Below, one piece after another: positions 7,708 to 16,003 of a DNA stretch of 19,801 nucleotides (its first letter is position 1; every line of letters starts with the position of its first letter). This DNA is from an uncultured Massilia sp. (GTDB lineage Bacteria > Pseudomonadota > Gammaproteobacteria > Burkholderiales > Burkholderiaceae). The stretch spans positions 1-19,801 of the forward strand of contig CAMPHU010000074.1 of the NCBI GenBank assembly GCA_946886065.1. Direction: 5' to 3'. Both the position numbers and the translations under genes were made by a program. The notes below the pieces were generated by a model that was not told where the DNA came from, made no database searches, and saw only the letters and a program-made list of their open reading frames with translations.

Positions 7708-8775
7708 GTGCACAATTTCGTCCGGCCTCACCAGCGTCTCTCATCCAAGCATCGAACCATTCTCAGCCCGCGCGCCCTGGCGGCGCTCGTTTCGGCGGCG
7801 CTCTGCGCGGGCTGCAGCACGTTTCCCAACGCCACGCCGCGGCCCCTGGTCAGCTACGACGACCAGGGCAGCCGCGTCTACAAAGTCGGCGAGACCATCA
7901 TCAGCCGGGCCACGAACACGACCATGCTGCCGCTGGAACTGAGTTTCGACGGCGTGCGCACCCAGCTGGTGGCCATGCATGCCGCCTACAGCCAGCAACG
8001 GCAAGCCTTGCGCGTCGAGGGCGACTTCCTGCGCAACACGCAGTTCCTGGGCGTGCTCGCGGGAGCCTGGGGCATTGCGGCCGACAAAGCCACATTGCGC
8101 AACCAGGGAGCGGCGGCAGCCGGCTTGTCCAGCGTGTTTTCGGATCAGTACGCCGTGGCCATCCAGGCCCGCAATTATGCGCTCGCCGCAACCGCCATCG
8201 AATGCGTGTTCAATAACGTCAACCGGCTTGACGCCAGTTTCTGGACTGCCACTTTCGACAAGGGCTCGACCAAGCTGACGCGCGAAGGTTTCCTGCACGC
8301 CTATGCCAACAATCCGCGCGCCGCGATTGTCCACGATACGCTCGAGGACCTGTTCCCGGCGATTCACCGGGCCGTGCTGCGCATCGACGAAAAGCTCCAG
8401 TCCCTCCAAGCATCGGCGCTGCCGGCCATGGTGTCGCCTTCGGAGATCCAGGAAATGGTGAACAAAAAAGTCGAGTCGCAGCAAAGCAACCAGCTGACCA
8501 TCCACACGCTCAACGATATCGATCCCAAAGCGGTCGCCAAGGCACGTGAGGCCACGCTGAAAGCACAGCTGGGGGCGCCTAAGGCGCAGGGCGGGCACGG
8601 CCTGGCGGCAAGCGAGGTGGATGAAGCCTTCGCGCAACTCCCGGAAAAGCGCAAGATGGACCAGAACGAACCCCTGGTCCGGAGCTTCGAGCATTACCTC
8701 GATGCGGGACGCATCGCCGTCGCGCTCGACCTGCCGGCGGAGCTGGACAGCTGCGTCGGGGCCATGGGCAAGTAA
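7708..8775 (+). CDS. Putative outer-membrane lipoprotein of unknown function
   Basis: A 355-residue protein that I do not recognise. The N-terminus has a basic region, a short hydrophobic segment (about 23-32) and a lipobox ending at C36 in LCAGC. The residue at -3 is Cys, where Leu is usual, so lipidation is likely but not certain. The rest is helical and soluble, with long Ala/Gln-rich stretches and no catalytic motif. Residues around 235-285 (MVNKKVESQQSNQ and following) could form a coiled coil. The start is GTG at 7708, supported by GGGGA 5 nt upstream. No in-frame ATG precedes the signal sequence. It stands alone between the PEP-CTERM gene and the diguanylate cyclase gene, with its own putative promoter and operator-like repeat. 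Confidence 0.75.
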   Translation: MHNFVRPHQRLSSKHRTILSPRALAALVSAALCAGCSTFPNATPRPLVSYDDQGSRVYKVGETIISRATNTTMLPLELSFDGVRTQLVAMHAAYSQQRQALRVEGDFLRNTQFLGVLAGAWGIAADKATLRNQGAAAAGLSSVFSDQYAVAIQARNYALAATAIECVFNNVNRLDASFWTATFDKGSTKLTREGFLHAYANNPRAAIVHDTLEDLFPAIHRAVLRIDEKLQSLQASALPAMVSPSEIQEMVNKKVESQQSNQLTIHTLNDIDPKAVAKAREATLKAQLGAPKAQGGHGLAASEVDEAFAQLPEKRKMDQNEPLVRSFEHYLDAGRIAVALDLPAELDSCVGAMGK

Positions 8776-8837
8776 GGGGCAAACAAGCGGGCAAGCGGGC
8801 CGGGGCCGCGCAGCGGCATGCCTGCGCCGCAAGTGTG

Positions 8838-8843
8838 TACAAT
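8838..8843 (+). promoter_or_regulatory. Possible -10 element of the diguanylate cyclase gene
   Basis: TACAAT at 8838-8843 matches five of six -10 positions and is the only AT-rich hexamer in the 147-nt gap before the cyclase start. No convincing -35 lies 16-18 nt upstream. It helps fix the gene start, because an in-frame ATG at 8818 would lie upstream of this promoter. Confidence 0.3.
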
Positions 8844-8922
8844 CAGCGGGCCGGCAGCGCCGGCCAACCCGGCCTGCCGCCGCCGCTCCCGGCGGGCGGC
8901 CAGGCGCCCAACCTCCGCCACC

Positions 8923-9891
8923 ATGACCGCCACCCTCGATCCCTCCTTCCCTTCTTCCGCCGCGATCGGCGGCGACGACCCCGGTGTCTACCGCACCCTG
9001 CTGGAATCCACCCGCGCCATCCCCTGGCGCATCGACTGGTCCACCATGCAGTTCACTTATATCGGGCCGCAGATCGAAGCTTTGCTGGGCTGGACCCCGC
9101 AAAGCTGGATCTCGGTGAACGACTGGGCCGAGCGCATCCACGAAGAAGACCGCCAGAAGACCGTCGATTTCTGCGTCGCCCAGTCGCAGCAGGGGGTCGA
9201 CCACGAAGCCGACTACCGTGCCCTGACGCGCGACGGCGACTGGGTCTGGATCCGCGACGTGGTGCACGTGGTGCGCCGCCCGGACGGCTCGGTCGAGGCC
9301 CTGGTCGGCTTCATGTTCGACATCACCGAGCGCAAGCAGGCCGAGGACAAGATCCTGCAGCTGCAGCGCGAGCTGGAAACCCTGTCCTACCGCGACAGCC
9401 TCACCGGCGTGGCCAACCGCCGCATGTTCGACACCCTCTACCCGGTCGAATGGGCCAAGGCGCGCGCGCTGGGCGAACCGCTGTCGCTGGTGGTGATCGA
9501 CATCGATTACTTCAAGCAGTACAACGACCATTACGGCCACATGCAGGGCGACGACTGCCTGCAGCGCGTTGCCCAGGCCCTGGACCAGGGCGCGTCGCGC
9601 GCGCGCGACCTGTGCGCGCGCCTGGGCGGCGAGGAATTCGTCCTGCTGCTGCCGGCCACCGGCGAGGAAGCGGCGCTGGGCGTGGCCGAGCGCTGCCGCC
9701 GCCTGCTGGCGCGCGAAGAGATCCCGCACATGCGCTCCGGCGCCGGGCGCACGGTCACGGTCAGCATGGGCGTCGGCACCATCCTGCCCGGCGCCCACGA
9801 CGATCCGGCCGTCTTCCTCGACCGGGTCGACCGCCGCCTGTACCAGGCCAAGTCCGCGGGCCGCGACCGCGTCTGCGCCGCCGAGGCCTGA
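8923..9891 (+). CDS. PAS-GGDEF diguanylate cyclase
   Basis: A cytoplasmic protein of 322 residues that should make cyclic di-GMP from GTP. Residues about 20-140 form a PAS domain of the PAS_3/PAC type, with the WIRDVVHVVRRPDGS strand and the FMFDITERKQAED exit. A short coiled helix then leads into the GGDEF domain, which begins at YRDSLTGVANRRMFD. The active-site signature is GGEEF at 235-239, a functional variant of GGDEF. The product-inhibition I-site RxxD is present as R226-A-R-D229, exactly five residues upstream, so feedback control is expected. There is no transmembrane segment, so the PAS domain probably senses a cytoplasmic cue. The ATG at 8923 is chosen because the family fold begins shortly after it. 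The in-frame upstream segment from 8818 is Arg/Pro-rich and precedes the likely promoter. The ribosome site is weak. Confidence 0.88.
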   Translation: MTATLDPSFPSSAAIGGDDPGVYRTLLESTRAIPWRIDWSTMQFTYIGPQIEALLGWTPQSWISVNDWAERIHEEDRQKTVDFCVAQSQQGVDHEADYRALTRDGDWVWIRDVVHVVRRPDGSVEALVGFMFDITERKQAEDKILQLQRELETLSYRDSLTGVANRRMFDTLYPVEWAKARALGEPLSLVVIDIDYFKQYNDHYGHMQGDDCLQRVAQALDQGASRARDLCARLGGEEFVLLLPATGEEAALGVAERCRRLLAREEIPHMRSGAGRTVTVSMGVGTILPGAHDDPAVFLDRVDRRLYQAKSAGRDRVCAAEA

Positions 9892-10006
9892 CCGGGGCCC
9901 ACTGTCCCTGAACGCAAACAGCGCGCGCACGGTTACTTCGCGAACGGTCCGATCCCTGGCCGGGGCGTAGCATCGCCGGGAATCCTTTCCAGATCCGGAC
10001 CTTGCC

Positions 10007-11179
10007 ATGCTCATCGATTCCCCCGGCGACATCGCCACCGACCTTGCCGACCCACCCGCCGCCGCACGCGCCGCCGGCCTGCGCTACGTGCACGACGACA
10101 AGCCCGGCATCCGGCGCGAGCCCGCCGCAGGCGGCTTCCGCTACCTGGGCGCCAAGGGCGAGCCGGTCGAGGACGAGGCCACCCTGGCGCGCATCAAGTC
10201 GCTGGTCATTCCGCCGGCCTGGACCGACGTGTGGATCTGTCCTCAACCCAACGGCCACCTGCAGGCCACCGGCCGCGACGCCAGGGGACGCAAGCAATAC
10301 CGCTATCACCCCAAGTGGCGCGCCACCCGCGACGAGGTCAAGTACGAGCGCATGCTCAAGTTCGGCCAGGCCCTGCCAGCCATCCGCGCCGAGGTCGACC
10401 GCGCCCTCGGCCTGCCCGGCTTGCCGCGCGAAAAGGTGCTGGCGACCATCGTCTACCTGCTGGAAGCGACCATGATGCGTGTCGGAAATGAGGAATATGC
10501 GCGCACCAACAAGTCCTTCGGCCTGACCACCCTGCGCAACCGCCACGTGAAGGTGGACGGCAGCGAGATCGCATTCCGCTTCCGCGGCAAGAGCGGGGTC
10601 TACCACAAGGTCAAGGTGCAGGACCGGCGCCTGGCGCGCATCATCGCGCGGGCGCGCGACCTGCCCGGCCAGGAACTGTTCCAGTACGTGGACGACGAGG
10701 GCGAGACGCACAGTATCGATTCGAGCGACGTCAACGACTACCTGCGCAGCATCACCGGCGAGGAATACACGGCCAAGGACTTCCGCACCTGGTCGGGCAC
10801 GGTGCTGGCGGCGCTGGCCCTGCAGGAGTTCGAGAAATTCGACTCCGAAGCCCAGGCCAAGAAGAACATCGTGCGCGCCATCGAATCGGTGGCCGAGAAG
10901 CTCGGCAACACGCCTTCGATCTGCCGCAAGTGCTACGTGCACCCGGCGGTGCTGGACGCCTACCTCGAGGGCACGGTGCTGGAGGTGCTGCGCGAACGCA
11001 CCGAGCAGGAGCTGACCGAAGACCTGCACGCGCTCCAGCCGGAGGAAGCGGCGGTGGTGGCCATGCTGCAGCAGCGCCTGCGCCACGAGCAGGAGGAGGA
11101 GCAGAAGCGCGCCGCGGCCTTGACGCCGCCCGCCAAACGCACCCGCAACGCCGGCCCGCGAAAGGAACAGCATGCCTGA
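10007..11179 (+). CDS. DNA topoisomerase IB (bacterial/poxvirus type)
   Basis: Relaxes supercoiled DNA by transient single-strand cleavage through a 3'-phosphotyrosine, without ATP or metal. The 390-residue length fits the bacterial family. Catalytic elements are visible: R158 in MMRVGNEEYARTN, R260 in KDFRTWSGT, and the nucleophile Y310 in RKCYVHPAVLDAYLEG, with the conserved His two residues after the Tyr. The N-terminal DNA-clamp domain carries the IPPAWTDVWICP segment typical of the family. The C-terminal 40 residues are Glu/Arg/Lys-rich and probably disordered. The start is weakly supported by GGA 7 nt upstream. The stop overlaps the start of the next gene by 8 nt, so the two are probably co-translated. 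Identification is firm. Confidence 0.93.
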   Translation: MLIDSPGDIATDLADPPAAARAAGLRYVHDDKPGIRREPAAGGFRYLGAKGEPVEDEATLARIKSLVIPPAWTDVWICPQPNGHLQATGRDARGRKQYRYHPKWRATRDEVKYERMLKFGQALPAIRAEVDRALGLPGLPREKVLATIVYLLEATMMRVGNEEYARTNKSFGLTTLRNRHVKVDGSEIAFRFRGKSGVYHKVKVQDRRLARIIARARDLPGQELFQYVDDEGETHSIDSSDVNDYLRSITGEEYTAKDFRTWSGTVLAALALQEFEKFDSEAQAKKNIVRAIESVAEKLGNTPSICRKCYVHPAVLDAYLEGTVLEVLRERTEQELTEDLHALQPEEAAVVAMLQQRLRHEQEEEQKRAAALTPPAKRTRNAGPRKEQHA

Positions 11180-12248
11180 TACCGGCCAGCCATGGACGAT
11201 CGAACAGGTCGCCCGCTTCGACCACCAGGTCACCGGCGTGTCCGTCTCGGAAGACGGCCGCATCTTCGTCAACTTCCCGCGCTGGACCGAGGACAGCGCC
11301 GTCTCGGTGGCGGAACTGAACAGGGACGGCACCTTGCGCCCCTATCCCGACGGCCGCTGGAACGCCTGGCGCAACGCGCGCAAGGACGAGCTGCCGCCGC
11401 GGGAGCACTGGGTGTGCGTGCAGAGCGTGGTGGCGGACGGGCGCGGCAGCTTGTGGGTACTGGATCCGGCGGCGCCGGCCCAGGCCCACCTGGTGGCGGG
11501 CGGCGCCAAGCTGGTGCGCATCGACCTGGCGAGCGACAAGGCGGTCCGGACCATCGCCTTCGGCGAGGACACGGCGCCGCAAGGCTCCTACCTGAACGAC
11601 GTGCGCCTCTCGAACGACGGCAGCCATGCCTTCATCACCGATTCGGGCGTGGTGGGCGCCATCCTGGTGGTCGAGATCGCGAGCGGCAAGGCCGTGCGCC
11701 TGCTCGACGGCCATCCGTCCACCCAGATGAAGAAGGGCCTGAACGTCAGCGCAGACGGCAAGGAGCTGCGCCGCCCGGACGGACGCGGCGTGGAGTTCTC
11801 GGCCGACGGCATCGCCCTGTCCGACGACGGCGCCTGGCTGTACTGGCAGGCGATCAAGGGCGACACGCTGTACCGGATTGCCACCGATGTCCTGACCGGC
11901 GAAGGCATGAGGGGCGCCGACGTGGGCGGCAAAGTGGAGGACTTCGGGCGCAACGGCGTGTCGGACGGCCTCCTGATCCCGCGCGGGACCAACAAGATGC
12001 TGCTCTCCGCCGTCGAGGAGGACGCCGTCAGGCTGCGCGACCTGGACCAGGGACCGGGCGCCAAGGCGCGCATCCTGGTGAAGGACGCGCGCCTGCGCTG
12101 GCCCGACACCTTCACCCAGGGGCCGGACGGCGCGATCTACGTGACCACTTCGCACATCCAGGACGCGGCCTTCTTCAAGCCGGATGCGCCGCCGGCCCTG
12201 CCGACCGAGTTGTGGCGGCTGGCGCCGCCGCCGGGAGGACGACTCTGA
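11172..12248 (+). CDS. Major royal jelly protein (Yellow/MRJP) family protein
   Basis: A 358-residue beta-propeller protein of the MRJP/Yellow family, often annotated in bacteria as L-dopachrome tautomerase-related. Visible family features are the N-terminal VSVSEDGRIFVNFPRW strand, LWVLDPAAP, YLNDVRLSNDGSHAFITDSG, the GVEFSADGIALSDDGAWLYW segment and the C-terminal DGAIYVTTSHIQD strand. The biochemical role in bacteria is unclear. Members may bind small ligands or act as lactonase-like enzymes. Many family members are secreted, but no signal peptide is seen at this start. The start overlaps the topoisomerase stop by 8 nt and has AAAGGA 5 nt upstream, so it is well supported and the protein is predicted cytoplasmic. 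The link to topoisomerase IB may be only transcriptional convenience. Confidence 0.85.
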   Translation: MPDTGQPWTIEQVARFDHQVTGVSVSEDGRIFVNFPRWTEDSAVSVAELNRDGTLRPYPDGRWNAWRNARKDELPPREHWVCVQSVVADGRGSLWVLDPAAPAQAHLVAGGAKLVRIDLASDKAVRTIAFGEDTAPQGSYLNDVRLSNDGSHAFITDSGVVGAILVVEIASGKAVRLLDGHPSTQMKKGLNVSADGKELRRPDGRGVEFSADGIALSDDGAWLYWQAIKGDTLYRIATDVLTGEGMRGADVGGKVEDFGRNGVSDGLLIPRGTNKMLLSAVEEDAVRLRDLDQGPGAKARILVKDARLRWPDTFTQGPDGAIYVTTSHIQDAAFFKPDAPPALPTELWRLAPPPGGRL

Positions 12249-12254
12249 CGGCGC

Positions 12255-12277
12255 GCGGCCCGGCCCTCGCGGGCCGC
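12255..12277. terminator. GC hairpin between convergent genes, possible terminator
   Basis: GCGGCCC (12255-12261) and GGGCCGC (12271-12277) pair perfectly around a 9-nt loop. It lies 6 nt after the MRJP-family stop and about 60 nt beyond the pncB stop on the other strand, where a shared terminator would be expected. Neither side has a U-tract, so it may only stabilise 3' ends. Confidence 0.4.
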
Positions 12278-12338
12278 CGGAGCCCGCTCCCTTTCATCCC
12301 TGAAGGAAGCACGAATGAAAGCCGGGCCGGACGCGTTC

Positions 12339-13526
12339 TCAATGCTCCGGATGATCAAACACCTGGCGCAGGTAGGCGATGAAAGTCGCATCGGTGCACT
12401 GCGATTTTCCCGGCTCGTCGGAGAGCTTCGCCACCGCCTGTCCATTGCAGCGGACCAGTTTCATGACGATGTTCAGGGCCGGATAAGGCGTGTCGTTGGT
12501 GAGCTTGGTGCCGATGCCGAAACCGGTCATGACGCGGTCGGCGAAGTGCCGGTACAGGCTGAGGGCCTTGGGCACCGTGAGCGCGTCCGAAAACACCAGG
12601 CGCTTGGTGCGCGCGTCGATGCGCAGCCGCGCGTAGTGCGCCAGCGCCTTCTCGCCCCAGGCCACCGGATCGCCTGAGTCGTGGCGCAGGCCGTCGAACA
12701 GCTTGGCGAAGTACAGGTCGAAGTCGCTGAGGAAGGCGTCCATCCCGACCACGTCGGTCAGCGCCGTGCCCAGGTCGCCGCGGTATTCCTGCACCCAGTC
12801 CTCGAGCGCCATCTTCTGGAAGTCGCGCAGGCGCACGCCGAAGGCCTGGTGGGCCTGCAGGTATTCGTGGGCCATGGTACCGATCGGCACCAGGTTGTAC
12901 TTGCGCGCCAGGTAGACGTTCGAGGTGCCCTTGAAGTATTCGGGCAGCTCGCGCGCCAGCATCGCCACCACTTCGTCGTGCCACTCCCCCGAGAAGCGGC
13001 GGCGCACGCCGAAGTCGAAGAATTCGAAGGGGTTGGCGCGCGGCGCTTCCTGGCCGAAGGCGCGGAATTCGTCGATCTTCTGCTGCAGCCTGATGCGCGC
13101 TTCGGCGAGCGCCGCCTGCTGGTCGAAGCGGCGGAAGTACAGCTCGTTGACGATGTAGAGCACGAAGATCTCGAAGCCCATCACATGCACGATCGGCCCG
13201 CTGGCGCGAATGCGCAGGTGCGGTCCGTCGGTCTCGACCCGGATGAACTTGCGCTGGAAGCGGAACAGGGTCAGGAAGTCGGCGAAATCGCTCTTGATGA
13301 AGCGCAGCGAGCGCAGGTACTCGACCTCTTCCTCGGTGAACATCATCGAGCACAGGTGATCGAGCTCCCGCTCGACTTCCTCCTTCAGCTCGGCCAGCGG
13401 ATAGGCCGGCTCGTTGCGGCAGCGGAATTCGTACTCGCCGTGGGCGCCGGGGTGGCTGTGCAGCAGCGCCTGCCACATCGTGAATTTATACAAATCGGTT
13501 TCGAGCAGGCTGCGGACAACGTGCAT
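12339..13526 (-). CDS. pncB: Nicotinate phosphoribosyltransferase
   Basis: Cytoplasmic enzyme that makes nicotinate mononucleotide from nicotinate and PRPP, with ATP hydrolysis, in the Preiss-Handler NAD salvage pathway. The 395-residue length matches the bacterial PncB class. The N-terminal LLETDLYKFTMWQ motif is characteristic. The phosphorylated histidine is H220 in IGTMAHEYLQAH, and the HDSGDP phosphate-binding motif is at 282-287. GIGTKLTNDTPYPALNIVMKL near the C-terminus is also a family hallmark. The start has GGAG 8 nt upstream. It follows the SET-domain gene by 14 nt on the same strand, so the two are probably co-transcribed. Nothing looks truncated or altered. Confidence 0.95.
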   Translation of the reverse strand: MHVVRSLLETDLYKFTMWQALLHSHPGAHGEYEFRCRNEPAYPLAELKEEVERELDHLCSMMFTEEEVEYLRSLRFIKSDFADFLTLFRFQRKFIRVETDGPHLRIRASGPIVHVMGFEIFVLYIVNELYFRRFDQQAALAEARIRLQQKIDEFRAFGQEAPRANPFEFFDFGVRRRFSGEWHDEVVAMLARELPEYFKGTSNVYLARKYNLVPIGTMAHEYLQAHQAFGVRLRDFQKMALEDWVQEYRGDLGTALTDVVGMDAFLSDFDLYFAKLFDGLRHDSGDPVAWGEKALAHYARLRIDARTKRLVFSDALTVPKALSLYRHFADRVMTGFGIGTKLTNDTPYPALNIVMKLVRCNGQAVAKLSDEPGKSQCTDATFIAYLRQVFDHPEH

Positions 13527-13540
13527 GGGCGGTACTCCGG

Positions 13541-14050
13541 TCAGGCGGTGGCGGCGGTTTTCCTGGCACGGCGGCTGGGGCGCTTGGGCGCCAGCATGGT
13601 GCCGGTGCAGCCCGGGGTGCCGCAGCGGCAGGCGAACAGTTTCTTGAGCCTGGCCGTATGCGGCTCGTCGTAGATCAGCGCGTAGTTGTAGTTCAGCTCT
13701 TCGCCCGCATCGATGTCGCGCATGGCGTGGATATAGACCCGCCCTTCGTCCTCGAAGGCTTCGCAGTTGGGCGAGCAGGCGTGGTTGATCCAGCGCGCGT
13801 CGTTGCCGCGCCGGCCGCCGTCGATCACGCGGCCGTCGGCCAGGCTGAAATAAAAGGTGTGGTTGACCGGGCCGCCGGCCCTGGCGGCGCGCTCGGTGGC
13901 GTCGTCCCAGGTGATGCGTTCGCCGCGGTATTCGATGATGCGTTCCCCGGCCGCGATCGGCCTGATGGCGAACACGCCATTGCCGTGGACGGGTGACTTG
14001 CGTACTTCATAGACCGGTTCGGCCTTGGTGGATCGCTTCTTGGTGGTCAT
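13541..14050 (-). CDS. SET-domain protein, putative protein-lysine methyltransferase
   Basis: A 169-residue bacterial SET protein, expected to transfer methyl groups from S-adenosylmethionine to protein lysines. Motifs in order: GNGVFA (23-28), the SAM-binding RWINHACSPNC (86-96, with N89-H90), and ELNYNY (118-123), where the usual ELTYDY has Asn in place of Asp. A post-SET CRCGTPGC follows (C141, C143, C148). With C92 these could form the zinc site known from eukaryotic SET/post-SET enzymes. The last 16 residues are basic and Ala-rich (KRPSRRARKTAATA), resembling histone H1-like tails, and may bind nucleic acid or be a substrate. The ribosome site at the start is poor. It is transcribed with pncB, 14 nt downstream. 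The target protein is unknown. Confidence 0.88.
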   Translation of the reverse strand: MTTKKRSTKAEPVYEVRKSPVHGNGVFAIRPIAAGERIIEYRGERITWDDATERAARAGGPVNHTFYFSLADGRVIDGGRRGNDARWINHACSPNCEAFEDEGRVYIHAMRDIDAGEELNYNYALIYDEPHTARLKKLFACRCGTPGCTGTMLAPKRPSRRARKTAATA

Positions 14051-14068
14051 CGATAGGCTGCCGGTAGA

Positions 14069-14096
14069 GACTGCGGCGCCCGCAGGCGCCGCAGTC
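14069..14096 (-). repeat. Perfect 12-bp hairpin between acyl-CoA synthetase and SET genes
   Basis: The arms 14069-14080 and 14085-14096 (GACTGCGGCGCC and its exact complement) pair over 12 bp with a 4-nt loop. It lies about 70 nt after the acyl-CoA synthetase stop and ends 18 nt before the SET start. No U-tract follows on the minus strand. It may terminate or attenuate read-through, or form a stable leader structure on the SET-pncB mRNA. Confidence 0.5.
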
Positions 14097-14165
14097 GGTT
14101 GTCAAACGTTGATGCATTATGAAGCCAATCGCCCCGCCCCTGCCGCACGCGCAGGGCAAAGCGCC

Positions 14166-15848
14166 TCACGCGCCGAAGTCTTCTTCGCGGTATTCGATCC
14201 CGGTCTGCTCCTGCGCCGCGCCGCGTCCCGCTTCCTCCTTGCGCAGTTCGACGCGGCGGATCTTGCCGGAGATGGTCTTGGGCAGCTCGCGGAACTCGAT
14301 ACGCCGGATGCGCTTGTAGGGCGCGAGGCGCTCGCGCGTGAAGGCGAACAGCGCGGCCGCCACCTCGCGGCTCGGGGCCACGCCCTGGCGCAGGGTGACG
14401 AAGGCCTTGGGCACGGACAGGCGCAGCGGATCGGGGCTGGGCACGATCGCCGCCTCCAGGACGCTCTCGTGCTCGATCAGCACGCTCTCCAGCTCGAAGG
14501 GACTGATGCGGTAGTCGGAAGACTTGAACACGTCGTCGTTGCGGCCCACGTAGAAGTAGTAGCCGTCGGCGTCGACCGTGGCGGTGTCGCCCGTGTGGTA
14601 GTAGCCGGCGCGCATCACGTCCGCCGTCTTGGCCTCGTCGCCCTCGTAGCACAGCATCAGGCCGATGGGCGCGGCGTCCAGCTTCACCGAGATCTCGCCC
14701 TCTTCCGCCGGCTGGTCGTCGATGTCGAGCAGCGCCACCTGGTAGCCCGGCAGCGGGCGGCCCATCGAGCCCGGCTTGATCGGCTGGCCCGGGGAATTGC
14801 CGATCTGGCAGGTGGTCTCGGACTGGCCGAAGCCGTCGCGGATGCGGATGCCCCAGGCGCGCTCGACCTGCTCGATGACTTCCGGGTTGAGCGGCTCGCC
14901 CGCGCCGACCAGCTCGCGCAGCGGCGGCTTCCACGCCGCCAGGTCTTCCTTGATCATCATGCGCCACACGGTGGGCGGCGCACACAGCGAGGTCACGCCG
15001 CAGCGCACGATGGTGTCCAGCGCGCCCTTGGCCGAGAAACGCTCGTAGTTGTAGACGAACACGGTGGCGCCGGCGTTCCATGGCGCAAAGAAGCAGCTCC
15101 AGGCGTGCTTGGCCCAGCCCGGCGAGGAGATGTTCCAGTGGACGTCGCCCTGCTGCAGGCCGATCCAGTACATGGTCGACAGGTGGCCCACCGGATAGCT
15201 CTGGTGGCTGTGCAGCACCAGCTTGGGTTTGGCCGTGGTGCCGGAGGTGAAGTACAGCAGCAGCGGATCGGTGGCGCGGGTCTCGCCTTCGGGCGTGAAC
15301 ACGGACAGCACGGCGCGGCTGTCCTCGAAGTCGCGCCAGCCTTCCAGCGCGCCGCCGACGGCGATGCGGGTGTAGTTGCCTTCCAGGCCCTCGAACTTGT
15401 GGGCTTCCGAGGCCTGGGCGATCACGTGGCCGACGCGGCCGCGCTCCAGGCGGTCGGCCAGGTCGGCGCCCGAGACCAGCATCGTGGTCGGCACTAGCAC
15501 GGCGCCGAGCTTGATCCCGGCCAGCATGATTTCCCACAGCTCGACCCGGTTGGGCAGCATCAGCAGCACGCGGTCGCCACGCCGCACGCCGCACTGGCGC
15601 AGGTACTCGGCCACCTGGTTCGAGCGCGCGGCCATGTCGGCGAAGGAGATCTTCCGTTCGCTGCCGTCTTCCTCGACCACCCAAAGCGCCGGGGTGAGGT
15701 TGTCTTTGGCGTGATGGTCGAAGTAGTCGAGCGCCCAGTTGAAGCTGTCGAGCTGGGGCCGCTGGTAGCCGCGGCAGGCGGTCTCGTAATCGCTGCGGTG
15801 CTGCTGGAGGAAATCGCGCGCCTGCACGAAGCGCTGGGTTGGCGTCAT
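14166..15848 (-). CDS. AMP-dependent acyl-CoA synthetase (medium-chain/aromatic acyl-CoA ligase type)
   Basis: Activates a carboxylic acid to its CoA ester through an acyl-adenylate. The protein has 560 residues, a full-length ANL-superfamily enzyme. The ATP-binding loop TSGTTAKPK is at 201-209. The GFGQSETTCQIGN segment and the YYHTGDTATVDADGYYFYVGRNDDVFKSSDYRISPFELE hinge block, given here only as landmarks, are typical of the MACS subgroup. The adenylation lysine is K529 in PKTISGKIRR. The residue after TSGTT is Ala where Gly is common. The start has AGGAG 6 nt upstream. The gene stands alone, with a REP-like element upstream and a 12-bp hairpin downstream. It could supply aromatic or medium-chain acyl-CoA, perhaps to the pathway at 1-2937, but distance makes that speculative. 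Confidence 0.88.
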   Translation of the reverse strand: MTPTQRFVQARDFLQQHRSDYETACRGYQRPQLDSFNWALDYFDHHAKDNLTPALWVVEEDGSERKISFADMAARSNQVAEYLRQCGVRRGDRVLLMLPNRVELWEIMLAGIKLGAVLVPTTMLVSGADLADRLERGRVGHVIAQASEAHKFEGLEGNYTRIAVGGALEGWRDFEDSRAVLSVFTPEGETRATDPLLLYFTSGTTAKPKLVLHSHQSYPVGHLSTMYWIGLQQGDVHWNISSPGWAKHAWSCFFAPWNAGATVFVYNYERFSAKGALDTIVRCGVTSLCAPPTVWRMMIKEDLAAWKPPLRELVGAGEPLNPEVIEQVERAWGIRIRDGFGQSETTCQIGNSPGQPIKPGSMGRPLPGYQVALLDIDDQPAEEGEISVKLDAAPIGLMLCYEGDEAKTADVMRAGYYHTGDTATVDADGYYFYVGRNDDVFKSSDYRISPFELESVLIEHESVLEAAIVPSPDPLRLSVPKAFVTLRQGVAPSREVAAALFAFTRERLAPYKRIRRIEFRELPKTISGKIRRVELRKEEAGRGAAQEQTGIEYREEDFGA

Positions 15849-16003
15849 GGTGTCTCCTGGTCACTGGCGGTGGAACAGCTGGGCATGCCTGCAGGCGATG
15901 CCCTTTCTTGACCATTTTGCCATTGTTTCGGCGGCCGTGGGGGGATGGTTCTCGGCGCTGCGGCAGATACCGCGCTTTAGGGCTGCCGCATCAATACGCC
16001 GCC

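Noticed and set aside
8818..8922. Upstream in-frame extension of the diguanylate cyclase from an ATG at 8818
   Set aside because: The segment is Arg/Pro-rich with no domain, and the likely -10 box at 8838-8843 lies inside it. The ATG at 8923 is preferred.
14100..14105. TTGACA-like -35 box on the minus strand before the SET gene
   Set aside because: At the correct spacing the -10 position falls inside the GC hairpin (CGGGCG), so it cannot act as a normal sigma-70 promoter.
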